The translations under genes were made by a program, and so were the position numbers. A stretch of 64,000 nucleotides of DNA from Brevibacterium pigmentatum. Lineage in GTDB: Bacteria; Actinomycetota; Actinomycetes; Actinomycetales; Brevibacteriaceae. The notes under the pieces were generated by a model. The model was not told the origin of the DNA and did not search any database. It was given only the letters and a program-made list of their open reading frames with translations. Numbering within the stretch: the stretch's first letter is position 1; every line of letters begins with the position of its first letter. The DNA lies in contig NZ_CP050153.1 of the NCBI RefSeq assembly GCF_011617465.1, forward strand, positions 2,914,001 to 2,978,000. Reading direction: 5' to 3'. Shown here in pieces: positions 37,233-45,730 of this stretch.

Positions 37233-37268
37233 GGAAACTGCCTGTTTCCGTCCAGGCGGTGCCTGGAC
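37233..37268 (+). promoter_or_regulatory. Two tandem hairpins in the leader of the anchored-protein gene
   Basis: Hairpin 1 is GGAAAC-TGCCT-GTTTCC (37233-37249). Hairpin 2 is GTCCAGGC-GGT-GCCTGGAC (37250-37268). They abut and end 30 bases before the ATG, ahead of the GGAG ribosome-binding site. They could stabilise the mRNA or control translation. Confidence 0.4.
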
Positions 37269-37298
37269 CTGATCAGGGTCTGAACGATCTGGAGAACC

Positions 37299-40200
37299 AT
37301 GAGAATACTGAGAGGCCGGCCCGGAACCGGTCGAAAAGTTGCTGTAGGCACAGTTGCCGCCGCATCGGCGCTGGCACTGACTGCAATGACCGTGTCCCCC
37401 GCGGCAGCCGATGAAGTGAACCCTGGAGAAGATGCAGAGGCATTCGCTCAGCTGATCAACACCGATCTGATCACAGCTGACCTACTTGACGTCTCATCCT
37501 CTTATCGCAGCTCACCAACCGACGAGGGCAAAGAGGCAGACAACCAGGCTCTGAATCTCCAATTGCTTCGCGATCTGGGTGTTGAACTGCCAAATATCGG
37601 CCTCCCGTTAGTTGCACCCGAAGGCGGAGCTGGACTGCTTCAGATCGGCAATGCCGGAGCCCTGAATTCTTATGCGCACGCACCGAGCTACAACTCGGCG
37701 ACCGCCGGCACTGGAGCGGTCGGTGAGAACGGTGCCATCAATCTTGACCCCGACAATCCTGCCGCCAGTGGAAACGCCAGCGTTGATCTCACGTCTCTGT
37801 TTGACCAGCTTGAGCTTGACGGAGTCACGGACGGAGTCATTGACGAGCTGAGCCTCGACCTGGGTGCGATCGCTTCGACTGCGGAAAGCGACGGGACTAC
37901 GACCACCCCCGATTATGTTGTTGCAGATGGACAGCTCACCGTTTCGAGTGATCTCGTGGGCGACCTCGGGTCCGATCTGCAGACGATCGTGGAAGGTTCC
38001 GGAGGAGCCCTCGATGACGCTTTAGGCAGCGACGGGGCCCTTGACAACGTCGTTAAGTCTGTTGGCAACACTGCCAATATCAACATTCCGGGAGTTGCCC
38101 GAGTCGATTTGCGCAATGGCACCGTCGCGGTCAACGGGATGGACACTGCACTCGAAGATGCAGCACAGACACTGATCGAAGAGCCGCTCACAGATGACGA
38201 GCGCATCGTCTCCATCGATCTGAAAAACGGCGATATCAAGATTGATCTTGCCAAGGTCGTCAAGGGAGAGACGGGTGAGGACCTTAATGACCTCGATCCG
38301 AATACTCAGGTTCTGACATCTGCAACAATCGAGAAGATCGTCGATGCGCTCGAATCCGCACTCGGTACAGTGACGTCAAAAGTCACGGAAACCGTAACGG
38401 ATGTCTTGAACAACGTTGAGCTGAACATCGAGATCCCAGCAGAGGTCAGCGCAGTGCTTGGCGTTCTCAAAGCTGATGTAACTGTGACCGTGGACGGAAC
38501 TCTCGGCCAGTTCGCTGGCACCGCAGACGGAGACCCCGTCATTGATGTAGACGGCAATCTGCTTGGAATCATCAGTCTCGATAGGCTCCTGGATCCGCTG
38601 ACCACGGCGTTGGTCCCTGCGCTTCTGGAACCGGTAAAGGCAGTGGTCGGCCCCATTCTCAAGGCAGTGCCCCAAGAACTCACTTCTGCACTCGAGGGCG
38701 TCACTGATCCGCTCTTCGATGGGCTTGCACCCGTCCTCGAAGCTCTCAATCAGGTGGTCGACCTGACGATCAACGAGCAATCTCCGAACCCAACGTCGAC
38801 TGGCGCCAGCGCCCAGTCCTCGCTGGATTCAAGCGAAGTCGACGGAGATAACGGGCCCGGATTCACTGTTAACGCGGTGAGTCTAGAACTGCTGCCAGAA
38901 TTGACTGGTGGTCCACTTGCCGACGTCAACCTCGCATCCTCCTCGGTCCGTGCAACTGCTGAGGCTCCCGAGGAACCGGGTGACGACGATGTGAACACCA
39001 ACGCCGCGGCCTCTGCTGCCGCATCAGCAACCGCCGATGACGACAGCAACGCCTCTGCCGAAGCCGCATCGGACCCGGGCGCGATGGCAGACCAGACGAC
39101 CACGGCGTCCGCGGCTGCAGACGTCGATGCGACCGCCGCCGCCGAATCTGCCGCCACGGAAGACGCAACTGCGGACACCACGGCAGACGCCACCACCGCC
39201 GAGGACGCGTCGTCGACCTCTGCCTCCGAGTCAGCAGCGACTGCTGACGCAACGGACGCGACGAATGCTGATACCACTGCAGCGGCCGACGCCGATCCGG
39301 AAGCTTCGGCGGCCGTGGCCTCCAACGCCACGTCGTCGGACGACGCTTCAGTTACGGCAGCTGCCGATGCTGACGCCGCAGCGGATCCTGACGCCGCGGC
39401 AGCCGAGGAAGCTGACACGAACACCAATGCCTCGGCATCTGCTGCGGCATCGGCTGAGGCGGATGCCGACAACAACGCAGCAGCAGAGGCAGCAGCAGTA
39501 GCCGCCGCCGACGCTGATGCCAACGACACCGCATCCGCAGCAGCCGAGGCAAACGCTGAAGCAGCCGCAGAAGCAGCAGCCGAAGAAGAAGCCTCCACGA
39601 CGACATCGGCAGATGCCACCGAAGAGGCCAACGCATCCGCACAGGCCGCAGCCACCGCAGCCGCCAACGCAGATAACTCGGACGATGTGAACGCCGCCGC
39701 TACCGCGGATGCGGACGCCGATCCTGCCGCATCTGCCAGCACGGCGGCCACGGCCGATTCCTCGAGTGCGGCATCTGCAGAAGCAGCCGCCAATGCCGAT
39801 GATTCGACCATTGCCGATGCGTCTCAGGACACCACGGCTGATGCCAATGCCTCGGCATCTGCTGCGGCTTCGGCTCAGGCGGATGCCGACAACAACGCAG
39901 CAGCCGAAGCAGCAGCAGTAGCCGCCGCCGACGCTGATGCCAACGACACCGCATCCGCGGCAGCCAACGAAAACGCTGAAGCCGCCGCAGAAGCGGCAGC
40001 TGAAGAGGAAGCTTCGACCACGGCATCGGCAGATGCCACCGAAGAGGCCAACGCATCGGCACAGGCCGCAGCCACTGCAGCCGCCGATGCGACTGACGAG
40101 GATTCTGCAAACGCCGACACCACTGCGGGGGCCAACGCCGACTCGGCAGCAGCTGCATCGGTTGCAGCCAACGCGGATTCCTCCTCCGAAGCATCGGCTG

Positions 40201-41009
40201 AAGCAGCAGCAGAAGCCGATGCCTCGGCCGATCCGGACGCTTCGGCAGCCGAGGAAGCAGACGCAAACACCAACGCGTCGGCCTCCGCAGCGGCATCGGC
40301 AGATGCAGATAACGACAACAACGCAGCAGCCGAAGCAGCAGCAGTAGCCGCCGCCGACGCTGATGCCAACGACACCGCATCCGCGGCAGCCAACGAAAAC
40401 GCTGAAGCCGCCGCAGAAGCGGCAGCTGAAGAGGAAGCTTCGACCACGGCATCGGCAGATGCCACCGAAGAGGCCAACGCATCGGCACAGGCCGCCGCTA
40501 CCGCAGCAGCCGACGCTACCGATGAGTCCTCCGCAAGCGCTGACACCACGGCAGCGGCCGACGCCGACACTGCGGCGGCCGCAACCGCGGCAGCCAATGC
40601 CGAAGCGTCGAGCGCAGCCTCGGCAGAGGCCGCGGCCAACGCCGACGGAGCTGAGGCCAGCGCTTCCAGCGACGGTGACGAAGCAAACGCTTCAGCCGAC
40701 GGAGGCGCAGCCAGCGCCTCGGCTGACGGTGCCGAGGCTGAAGCCAGCGCTTCGAACGATTCCGAGAAGGCCGCCTCGGCAAACTCCTCGGCCTCGTCGG
40801 ACGCCAGCTCGGCAGCGAACGCAGGATCCGCGGCCAACGCCTCGGCCGGTTCGAGCACGAACGCCTCGGGCAATGCCGGTGGAGACCTTCCGCGGACGGG
40901 TGCAGAAGGCATCCCGGCCATGGTCGGATTCGCCGCACTGCTCCTCGCCGGCGGTGCTGCAGCGGTGTGGGCAACCCGCCGCTACCGCGCCTCGACAGGC
41001 AAGCACTGA
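37299..41009 (+). CDS. LPxTG-anchored 'choice-of-anchor G' surface protein with long Ala/Asp-rich stalk
   Basis: A 1236-residue secreted protein. A signal peptide ends near residue 37 (PAAADEV). Residues about 38-555 form the choice-of-anchor G type domain, with GALNSYAHAP, LDGVTDGVIDELSLDLGAIASTAE and the VDLTINEQ block near its end. Residues about 560-1190 are almost only Ala, Asp, Glu, Ser, Thr and Asn, an extended stalk with three long tandem repeats. A sorting signal follows: LPRTG at 1197-1201, a hydrophobic span and a basic tail. Sortase should link it to the wall; no sortase gene is in the window. The first 500 codons are less GC-biased than neighbouring genes. Its paralogue lies immediately downstream. 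Confidence 0.9.
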   Translation: MRILRGRPGTGRKVAVGTVAAASALALTAMTVSPAAADEVNPGEDAEAFAQLINTDLITADLLDVSSSYRSSPTDEGKEADNQALNLQLLRDLGVELPNIGLPLVAPEGGAGLLQIGNAGALNSYAHAPSYNSATAGTGAVGENGAINLDPDNPAASGNASVDLTSLFDQLELDGVTDGVIDELSLDLGAIASTAESDGTTTTPDYVVADGQLTVSSDLVGDLGSDLQTIVEGSGGALDDALGSDGALDNVVKSVGNTANINIPGVARVDLRNGTVAVNGMDTALEDAAQTLIEEPLTDDERIVSIDLKNGDIKIDLAKVVKGETGEDLNDLDPNTQVLTSATIEKIVDALESALGTVTSKVTETVTDVLNNVELNIEIPAEVSAVLGVLKADVTVTVDGTLGQFAGTADGDPVIDVDGNLLGIISLDRLLDPLTTALVPALLEPVKAVVGPILKAVPQELTSALEGVTDPLFDGLAPVLEALNQVVDLTINEQSPNPTSTGASAQSSLDSSEVDGDNGPGFTVNAVSLELLPELTGGPLADVNLASSSVRATAEAPEEPGDDDVNTNAAASAAASATADDDSNASAEAASDPGAMADQTTTASAAADVDATAAAESAATEDATADTTADATTAEDASSTSASESAATADATDATNADTTAAADADPEASAAVASNATSSDDASVTAAADADAAADPDAAAAEEADTNTNASASAAASAEADADNNAAAEAAAVAAADADANDTASAAAEANAEAAAEAAAEEEASTTTSADATEEANASAQAAATAAANADNSDDVNAAATADADADPAASASTAATADSSSAASAEAAANADDSTIADASQDTTADANASASAAASAQADADNNAAAEAAAVAAADADANDTASAAANENAEAAAEAAAEEEASTTASADATEEANASAQAAATAAADATDEDSANADTTAGANADSAAAASVAANADSSSEASAEAAAEADASADPDASAAEEADANTNASASAAASADADNDNNAAAEAAAVAAADADANDTASAAANENAEAAAEAAAEEEASTTASADATEEANASAQAAATAAADATDESSASADTTAAADADTAAAATAAANAEASSAASAEAAANADGAEASASSDGDEANASADGGAASASADGAEAEASASNDSEKAASANSSASSDASSAANAGSAANASAGSSTNASGNAGGDLPRTGAEGIPAMVGFAALLLAGGAAAVWATRRYRASTGKH
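39420..40530. repeat. Three ~420-bp tandem repeats in the stalk-coding region
   Basis: Units begin near 39420, 39838 and 40258. Within each, a core of about 250 bases is nearly identical, including GACAACAACGCAGCAGC and GATGCCACCGAAGAGGCC. The rest of each unit is diverged. In protein terms this is a 140-residue period. Units 2 and 3 are the most alike, which suggests a recent duplication. The array is a likely site of length change by recombination. Confidence 0.8.
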
Positions 41010-41046
41010 GAGGTGACTCAGCTCAGCACATGAGTTGAACCGCACA

Positions 41047-41085
41047 AGAGCGGGGTCGGAGCAAAAGCTCCGGCCCCGCTCTTTT
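41047..41085 (+). terminator. Intrinsic terminator of the first anchored-protein gene
   Basis: A 16-base stem AGAGCGGGGTCGGAGC, loop AAAA, near-perfect complement GCTCCGGCCCCGCTCT, then TTT. It is 38 bases after the stop codon. The second anchored-protein gene has a close relative of this hairpin in the same position. Confidence 0.9.
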
Positions 41086-41163
41086 CGTGCGCTCAATCGG
41101 CGTATCGTTACCGTGCGGTAATCAATCGCCTCGGATCAGTCACAACGTCGTCATATTTGGAAC

Positions 41164-41179
41164 TGTGATGTATTTCACA
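41164..41179. promoter_or_regulatory. GlxR/CRP-type operator
   Basis: TGTGATGTATTTCACA fits TGTGA-N6-TCACA and, more exactly, the corynebacterial GlxR pattern TGTGANNTANNTCACA. It is about 336 bases upstream of the second anchored-protein start. If functional it would link this surface protein to cAMP signalling. No regulator gene of this type is in the window. Confidence 0.65.
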
Positions 41180-41515
41180 TACTGTGTCCACCGGAGGCTC
41201 AAGTCGCTTTGTACTCTCTCGTATGCCGAGATCAACGAGTGATGGACTAAAGCACCAGGTCAGCCACGATCCGCTAGCCTAAGCGGAAGAGCGGCATTCA
41301 GACCCACCTCTCCGCCGAAAGTGCTGATTCACTCACAATTCACCTTGACGCGAAAGATCGCAACCTGCATTCATTCGTTATTTGTTCGTGACTCTCTCAT
41401 GACCCTCGCATTATTCTCTCATCCGCTTGTATGGTGTGATGCGTTCGACGAAAACAGCACGCCTTCCAATCGTGCGCTTGGAACTGTCGGGCGTCGCAAA
41501 CGAAAGTGGATAAAT

Positions 41516-43684
41516 ATGAGTAAGCTCCGTAAAGGGCACGTTCCCGTGCGCAAGGCCGCTGTCGGCACCGCCGCAGCAGCTACCGCACTGGGACTGACCG
41601 TCATGGCTACAGCTCCCGGTGCTGCAGCCGTCAACCCCGACCCGAATGAAGATGCCGAGGCATTGGGTCAGCTCGTCCAGTCGGACCTCCTCGATGAACA
41701 GCTCGTCGACGCAGCGGGAGCGTACAGCAGCTTCCCCAGCAATCCTGAAGAGGCGAAGACTCCGCTCAACGCAGAAGCCCTCAACGCAGTCGACCTCGAT
41801 CTCGGCAATGGCGTTTCGCTGCCCGTCGTCAGCGAGCCTGGCGGCGACGGCCTCCTGGAGCTCGGCGAAGCCGGAGCCCTCAACTCGTACGGCTATGCCC
41901 CGTCCGCGGACAGCGCGAAGGCCAGCGCGGGTGCCGTCGGGGAAGACGGCGCCCTCAACCTCGATGACATCAACAACGGTGCGTACGGCAATGCCAACGT
42001 CAACCTCACTCAGGTCCTTTCCCAGGCGGGCCTCGACGGTGTCACCGACCAGATCGTCGACGAGCTTTCACTCGAACTCGGCGCGGTCGCATCGACGGCA
42101 GAAGCCAAAGGCTCCGACGAGGCGACCTCTGAATACGCCGTGGCCGACGGAATCCTCACCGTCTCCAGCCCGGCAGTCGGCGATCTGTCCGACTCACTGA
42201 ACAAGGTCGTCGACGGTACGAGCGGCACGCTCGAAGACGTCATTGCCAAAGAGGGCCTGGCCGACAAACTCGGCAACGCCGGCATCAACGTGAAGACCGG
42301 ACTTGCCGACATCGAACTCGGCGGCGAGAACACCACCGTCAACGTCGAGGCTCAGGACGCCCTCAACAGCGTCGTCGAGAACGTCGTCAACGAGAAGCTC
42401 GAAGACAAGTCGGGCATCGTCTCGATCGACCTCAAGAACGGCGACATCAAGATCGATCTCGCCAAGGTCGTCAAGGGTGAGAACGGCGAGGACCTCAACA
42501 GCCTCGATCCCAACACCCAGGTGCTGACCTCCGAGACCATCGGGAAAATCACCGACGCAGTCGCCGACGCACTCGGCAGCCTCTCCGGCAAGCTCAACGA
42601 AACCCTCAAAGATGCTCTGAACGATGTTCGCGTCGAGGTTTCGCTGCCGGCCAAGGCCACGGCAGTCGGAGTTCCCGCAGCTGACGGCAAGGTCAACATC
42701 GACGCCACCCTGGGTCAGCTCGCCGGCACCGGCGAAGGCGATCCCAAGGTCACCACCGACCTTAAGCTCGCTGGAATCGACGTCGGAGAGCTCCTGAACT
42801 CCATCACCGGACCGCTGCTTGAGAAGCTCACCGCAGTGACCAAGCCCCTCATCGGCCCGATCCTCGATGCTACGGCCGACGAGGTCTCCGGCAATGTCAC
42901 CGAGATCGTCGATCCGCTGCTGTCCGACCTCGACCCAGTCTTCGAAGGGCTCAACCAGGTTGTCGATCTGACGATCAATGAGCAGCCGACGAAGCGGGAC
43001 CCTGCTGAAGACAGCAACGTCAAGGGCACCGACTCAGACGGCTTCACCGTCAACGCGGTCAGCCTCGAGCTCCTCCCGAACACAGGTGGAACGCAGACGC
43101 AGGCAGCGAACGCTGTGGCCGACATCAACCTGGCGTCCTCCTCGGTTCGGGCAACCGCTGCCGACGATGCTCCCGGCGATGACTCGGCAACCGCTGACGC
43201 CGACGACTCGGCTTCTGCCACCGCTGACGCCGACGACTCCGCATCCGCCGATGCGAACGACTCAGCTTCGGCCACCGCAGACGCCGACGACTCAACTTCT
43301 GCCGATGCGAACGATGCAGCATCCGCCACCGCTGATGCCAACGATGCAGCATCCGCCTCGGCTGATGCCGATGACGCTGCTGCTGCCAATGATTCAGCGA
43401 ATGCGTCCGCCGATGCTGACGACTCCGCCTCGGCAACTGCCGATGCAGACGATTCGGCTTCCGCGTCCGACGATGCGAATGCCGCTGCTTCGAGCAACGA
43501 CGAAGCCAACGCTTCGGCCGATTCCGACGTCAACGCCAACGCCTCGGCGGCTGTTGACGGCGGCGGCGATCTGCCCCGCACCGGTGCCAACGGCACCCTG
43601 GCACTCGGAGGGCTTGCCGCGCTCCTCGTCGCCGGTGGTGCAGTGGCGGTCTACATGACCCGTCGTCACCGCGCAGGTCTCTGA
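41516..43684 (+). CDS. LPxTG-anchored 'choice-of-anchor G' surface protein, shorter stalk (paralogue)
   Basis: A 722-residue paralogue of the protein encoded at 37299-41009. The signal peptide ends near residue 37 (PGAAAVNP). The choice-of-anchor G type domain (about 40-545) shares blocks such as DGVTDQIVDELSLELGAVAS, IVSIDLKNGDIKIDLAKVVK and VDLTINEQ. The stalk (about 548-680) is a shorter series of ADADDSASAT-type units. LPRTG at 686-690, a hydrophobic span and RRHRAGL complete the sorting signal. The start at 41516 is chosen because the signal peptide follows it directly. Codon use is much more GC-biased than in the first paralogue. A strong terminator follows. Confidence 0.9.
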   Translation: MSKLRKGHVPVRKAAVGTAAAATALGLTVMATAPGAAAVNPDPNEDAEALGQLVQSDLLDEQLVDAAGAYSSFPSNPEEAKTPLNAEALNAVDLDLGNGVSLPVVSEPGGDGLLELGEAGALNSYGYAPSADSAKASAGAVGEDGALNLDDINNGAYGNANVNLTQVLSQAGLDGVTDQIVDELSLELGAVASTAEAKGSDEATSEYAVADGILTVSSPAVGDLSDSLNKVVDGTSGTLEDVIAKEGLADKLGNAGINVKTGLADIELGGENTTVNVEAQDALNSVVENVVNEKLEDKSGIVSIDLKNGDIKIDLAKVVKGENGEDLNSLDPNTQVLTSETIGKITDAVADALGSLSGKLNETLKDALNDVRVEVSLPAKATAVGVPAADGKVNIDATLGQLAGTGEGDPKVTTDLKLAGIDVGELLNSITGPLLEKLTAVTKPLIGPILDATADEVSGNVTEIVDPLLSDLDPVFEGLNQVVDLTINEQPTKRDPAEDSNVKGTDSDGFTVNAVSLELLPNTGGTQTQAANAVADINLASSSVRATAADDAPGDDSATADADDSASATADADDSASADANDSASATADADDSTSADANDAASATADANDAASASADADDAAAANDSANASADADDSASATADADDSASASDDANAAASSNDEANASADSDVNANASAAVDGGGDLPRTGANGTLALGGLAALLVAGGAVAVYMTRRHRAGL

Positions 43685-43709
43685 GATCTGAGCATGTGAA
43701 CGTCGAAAC

Positions 43710-43745
43710 GGCGGGGTCGGAGTGAGAACTCCGACCCCGCCTTTT
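43710..43745 (+). terminator. Intrinsic terminator of the second anchored-protein gene
   Basis: Perfect 14-base stem GGCGGGGTCGGAGT / ACTCCGACCCCGCC with loop GAGA, followed by TTTT. It lies 25 bases after the stop. Stem sequence is shared with the terminator at 41047, consistent with duplication of the whole gene unit. Confidence 0.92.
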
Positions 43746-43818
43746 GCGTGCCCGCCGTTTGCGTGCCCGCCCTCTGCGTCGACTTCGCGCCAAAGCCAGC
43801 CGGCGATGTTCGCGCGCC

Positions 43819-45348
43819 CTACAACCCGCGCCCGGCCTCCCACGGCTCGTCGGAGGCCCCGGTGATCAGAGCGTTGACCGACATGGCCTGCGCATCGGTG
43901 AACGAAGCGATGTAGTCCACGACCGCCCGCGCCCGACCACGCCGCACGATCCCGGCCGCGCCTTCCTGCCCCAGCGCCGAAGGGTTGCGCGCATACAGGT
44001 CCGAATACTCCTGCGTGGCCGCCTCGACGGAATCGACCAGACGCCGGGGAATCCGCGTCGCCTCGTCCGGGTCGAGCAGCCACTCATGGAATCCCTCGAC
44101 CAGGGACGCGATGATCCGCGTCTGCCCGCGCTGATACACGGCCAGGTCAGACCGTTCGAGCACGAACCGCGAATGCACGAACTTGAGCACCACGACGTCG
44201 TGCCAAGCCTCCTGACTCAGCCGCACATGACCGCTGCGGACATGCGGGTCCGGGTCGACGACGATGGACGCCTGCAGACGGTCGATCCACCGCCGAGTGA
44301 AGCCGGTGACCGCCCGATCCGCCTCCAGTCCCCCGTCGTAGGGAACGCCGAGCAGTCCCTCGACGAGATCCCGGTTGACCCGCTCCACCGATTCCCGGAA
44401 CGCCTCCTCCGATGCGATCCACGGATCCTTCTCCTGCGTATGCCTCCGGATCGCCTCAAGCGCATGCCCGGGCCGCCGCCGATCCAGCTCGGAAGAATCG
44501 AGCGCCGCCAGTTCTCGGCAGTCGCGCAGCCACCGCCCGAGCTCGGCGGACACTGCCGTGTACTGCAGCACGTTCGACCGGTAGAAATCGTCGAGATCGT
44601 GCACGGCATAGGCAATATCGTCGGCGACATCCATGACCGCGCACTCGAGCGTCTGCTGATACTTTTCGATCGCCGGGAACGCCGAAAGCACGTCCGCCAT
44701 CTCCTCGAGCTCGGTGGCATAGGCGGAAAACTTCATCGCTCCCTCGCCGACATCGTCACCGACCCCGCGCGGCATCCGCGCCGCCGACGACGCCCGATCG
44801 CCGAACCATTCCCCGCGCTCCCACGGATATTTGAGCACCGCGGCCCGAACCGCGCGCGTGAGGTTGAGACCGCGCGCCGTTGCCTCGCAACTGTCGAGGG
44901 CGGTGAGAATCCGAAACGTCTGCGCATTCCCCTCGAACCCGTCATCGAGGCGCAGCACCTGCCGCGACACCCGGTCGAGTTCCTTCTCGCCGAGGTGGCC
45001 GAACGGCGGGTGTCCCAGATCGTGGGCGGCCGCGGCCGCCTGCACGACAACAGGATCACACCCGCCGAGGCGGCTGACCGTATCCCGGGTCGCTTCGTCG
45101 GCGTTGTTCAACGTGATCGCGATCGACCGGGCCACCGCGGAGACCTTGAGCGAATGGGTCAGCCGGTTGTGGATGACCGTGCCCGACCCTGCCTGCGGGA
45201 TGACCTGGGTGACCGAGGCCAGGCGGGAGAAGAACGGGGAGAACCGGATTCGTTCGATATCGACGCGGAACTCGTCCTCTCCGGGGCGGGCCTCCTCGGC
45301 GACATTGCGATCGCGACCACCGGACAAGTGAAATCTCTGGCGTTCCAT
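43819..45348 (-). CDS. dgt: Deoxyguanosinetriphosphate triphosphohydrolase family protein
   Basis: A 509-residue HD-domain enzyme that hydrolyses dGTP or other dNTPs to the nucleoside and tripolyphosphate. The metal site is visible as HSLKV (His65), AAAAAHDLGHPPFGHLG (His109, Asp110) and, later, a conserved Asp in MDVADDIAYAVHDLDD. The early RIRFSPFFSRLASVTQV segment is also typical. It may set nucleotide pools or limit phage DNA synthesis. Its end is convergent with the anchored-protein gene. Upstream, between it and a divergent small gene, lies palindromic repeat copy 4. Confidence 0.92.
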   Translation of the reverse strand: MERQRFHLSGGRDRNVAEEARPGEDEFRVDIERIRFSPFFSRLASVTQVIPQAGSGTVIHNRLTHSLKVSAVARSIAITLNNADEATRDTVSRLGGCDPVVVQAAAAAHDLGHPPFGHLGEKELDRVSRQVLRLDDGFEGNAQTFRILTALDSCEATARGLNLTRAVRAAVLKYPWERGEWFGDRASSAARMPRGVGDDVGEGAMKFSAYATELEEMADVLSAFPAIEKYQQTLECAVMDVADDIAYAVHDLDDFYRSNVLQYTAVSAELGRWLRDCRELAALDSSELDRRRPGHALEAIRRHTQEKDPWIASEEAFRESVERVNRDLVEGLLGVPYDGGLEADRAVTGFTRRWIDRLQASIVVDPDPHVRSGHVRLSQEAWHDVVVLKFVHSRFVLERSDLAVYQRGQTRIIASLVEGFHEWLLDPDEATRIPRRLVDSVEAATQEYSDLYARNPSALGQEGAAGIVRRGRARAVVDYIASFTDAQAMSVNALITGASDEPWEAGRGL

Positions 45349-45384
45349 GAACTCAGACTACCGATTCCGCACCCTGAAGACCCT

Positions 45385-45452
45385 CTATTGCTACCTGACG
45401 GGGGCCCAGCAACCTGGCGCGAGGTTGCTGGGCCGCCGTCAGGTAGCAATAG
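45385..45452. repeat. REP-like palindromic element, copy 4 (longest arms)
   Basis: A 68-bp palindrome. The core 45391-45446 aligns with the other three copies, and perfect pairing extends outwards through CTATTG and CAATAG. The centre is AACCTGGCGCGAGGTT with one mismatch; the left arm has one further change (GACGGGGGC for GACGGCGGC). Unlike the other copies it lies between two divergent gene starts, 37 bases upstream of dgt and about 60 bases upstream of the small gene. It is therefore not simply a terminator. Confidence 0.92.
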
Positions 45453-45513
45453 GGACCCTTGAGACTCAGATCACAGCATCGTAAGGTGAAGATACCTATA
45501 GGAGGTGGTCACA

Positions 45514-45693
45514 ATGACCGGAGTCAATGAAGATTTCTACCAGCCCCAGACCCATCCCGGCGACATCATCGACGTCGAGGACGAAGAGACCGGTGAGATG
45601 GTCAAGCACATGATCTACCTCGATGAGTTCGGCAACGGCACGAAGACGCGACCGTTGAGCGAAGAAGAGCTCAAAGACCTCGACGACGCCTGA
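45514..45693 (+). CDS. Small acidic protein of unknown function
   Basis: A 59-residue protein rich in Asp and Glu (DVEDEETGEMVKHMIYLDEFGNGTKTRP in outline), ending EEELKDLDDA. An AGGAGG SD eight bases before the ATG at 45514 makes translation very likely and rules out the GTG inside that SD. I do not recognise the family. It lies upstream of, and convergent with, the peptidyl-tRNA hydrolase gene. Confidence 0.75.
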   Translation: MTGVNEDFYQPQTHPGDIIDVEDEETGEMVKHMIYLDEFGNGTKTRPLSEEELKDLDDA

Positions 45694-45730
45694 GTCTTCC
45701 CTCGCCGAGGCGGCTTCCCCACTTCCCGTC

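Larger units (their letters stand above)
36770..37298. promoter_or_regulatory. AT-rich divergent spacer with operator-like repeats
   Basis: A 529-base spacer between divergent lhgO and the first anchored-protein gene, clearly lower in GC than the genes around it. It holds two perfect short inverted repeats, TCGATA-N6-TATCGA (36949-36966) and TATAGT-N6-ACTATA (37142-37159). Two consecutive hairpins lie just before the anchored-protein start (37233-37268). No gene is supported. Confidence 0.55.
41010..41515. promoter_or_regulatory. Spacer between the two anchored-protein genes
   Basis: A 506-base spacer. It starts with an intrinsic terminator (41047-41085). A short palindrome, TACCG-TG-CGGTA, lies near 41109-41120, then a GlxR/CRP-type site at 41164-41179, and an AT-rich stretch to the start codon. 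The open frame that extends upstream of the second gene to 41321 has poor codon use and no signal peptide, so it is treated as leader. Confidence 0.5.

Noticed and set aside
39420-40530. The stalk repeats read as a CRISPR-like array
   Set aside because: The period is about 420 bases, the repeats are coding, and the variable parts stay in frame as low-complexity protein.
38750-40921. Very long open frames on the minus strand opposite the stalk of the first anchored protein (and opposite the second, 42715-43596)
   Set aside because: They are mirror images of the Ala/Asp-rich repeats. GCN and GAN codons rarely give stops on the other strand. The products are Ser/Ala/Val low complexity with no SD or domain.
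41321-41515. Upstream extension of the second anchored-protein gene
   Set aside because: It would place 65 polar residues before a standard signal peptide. It is better read as leader.
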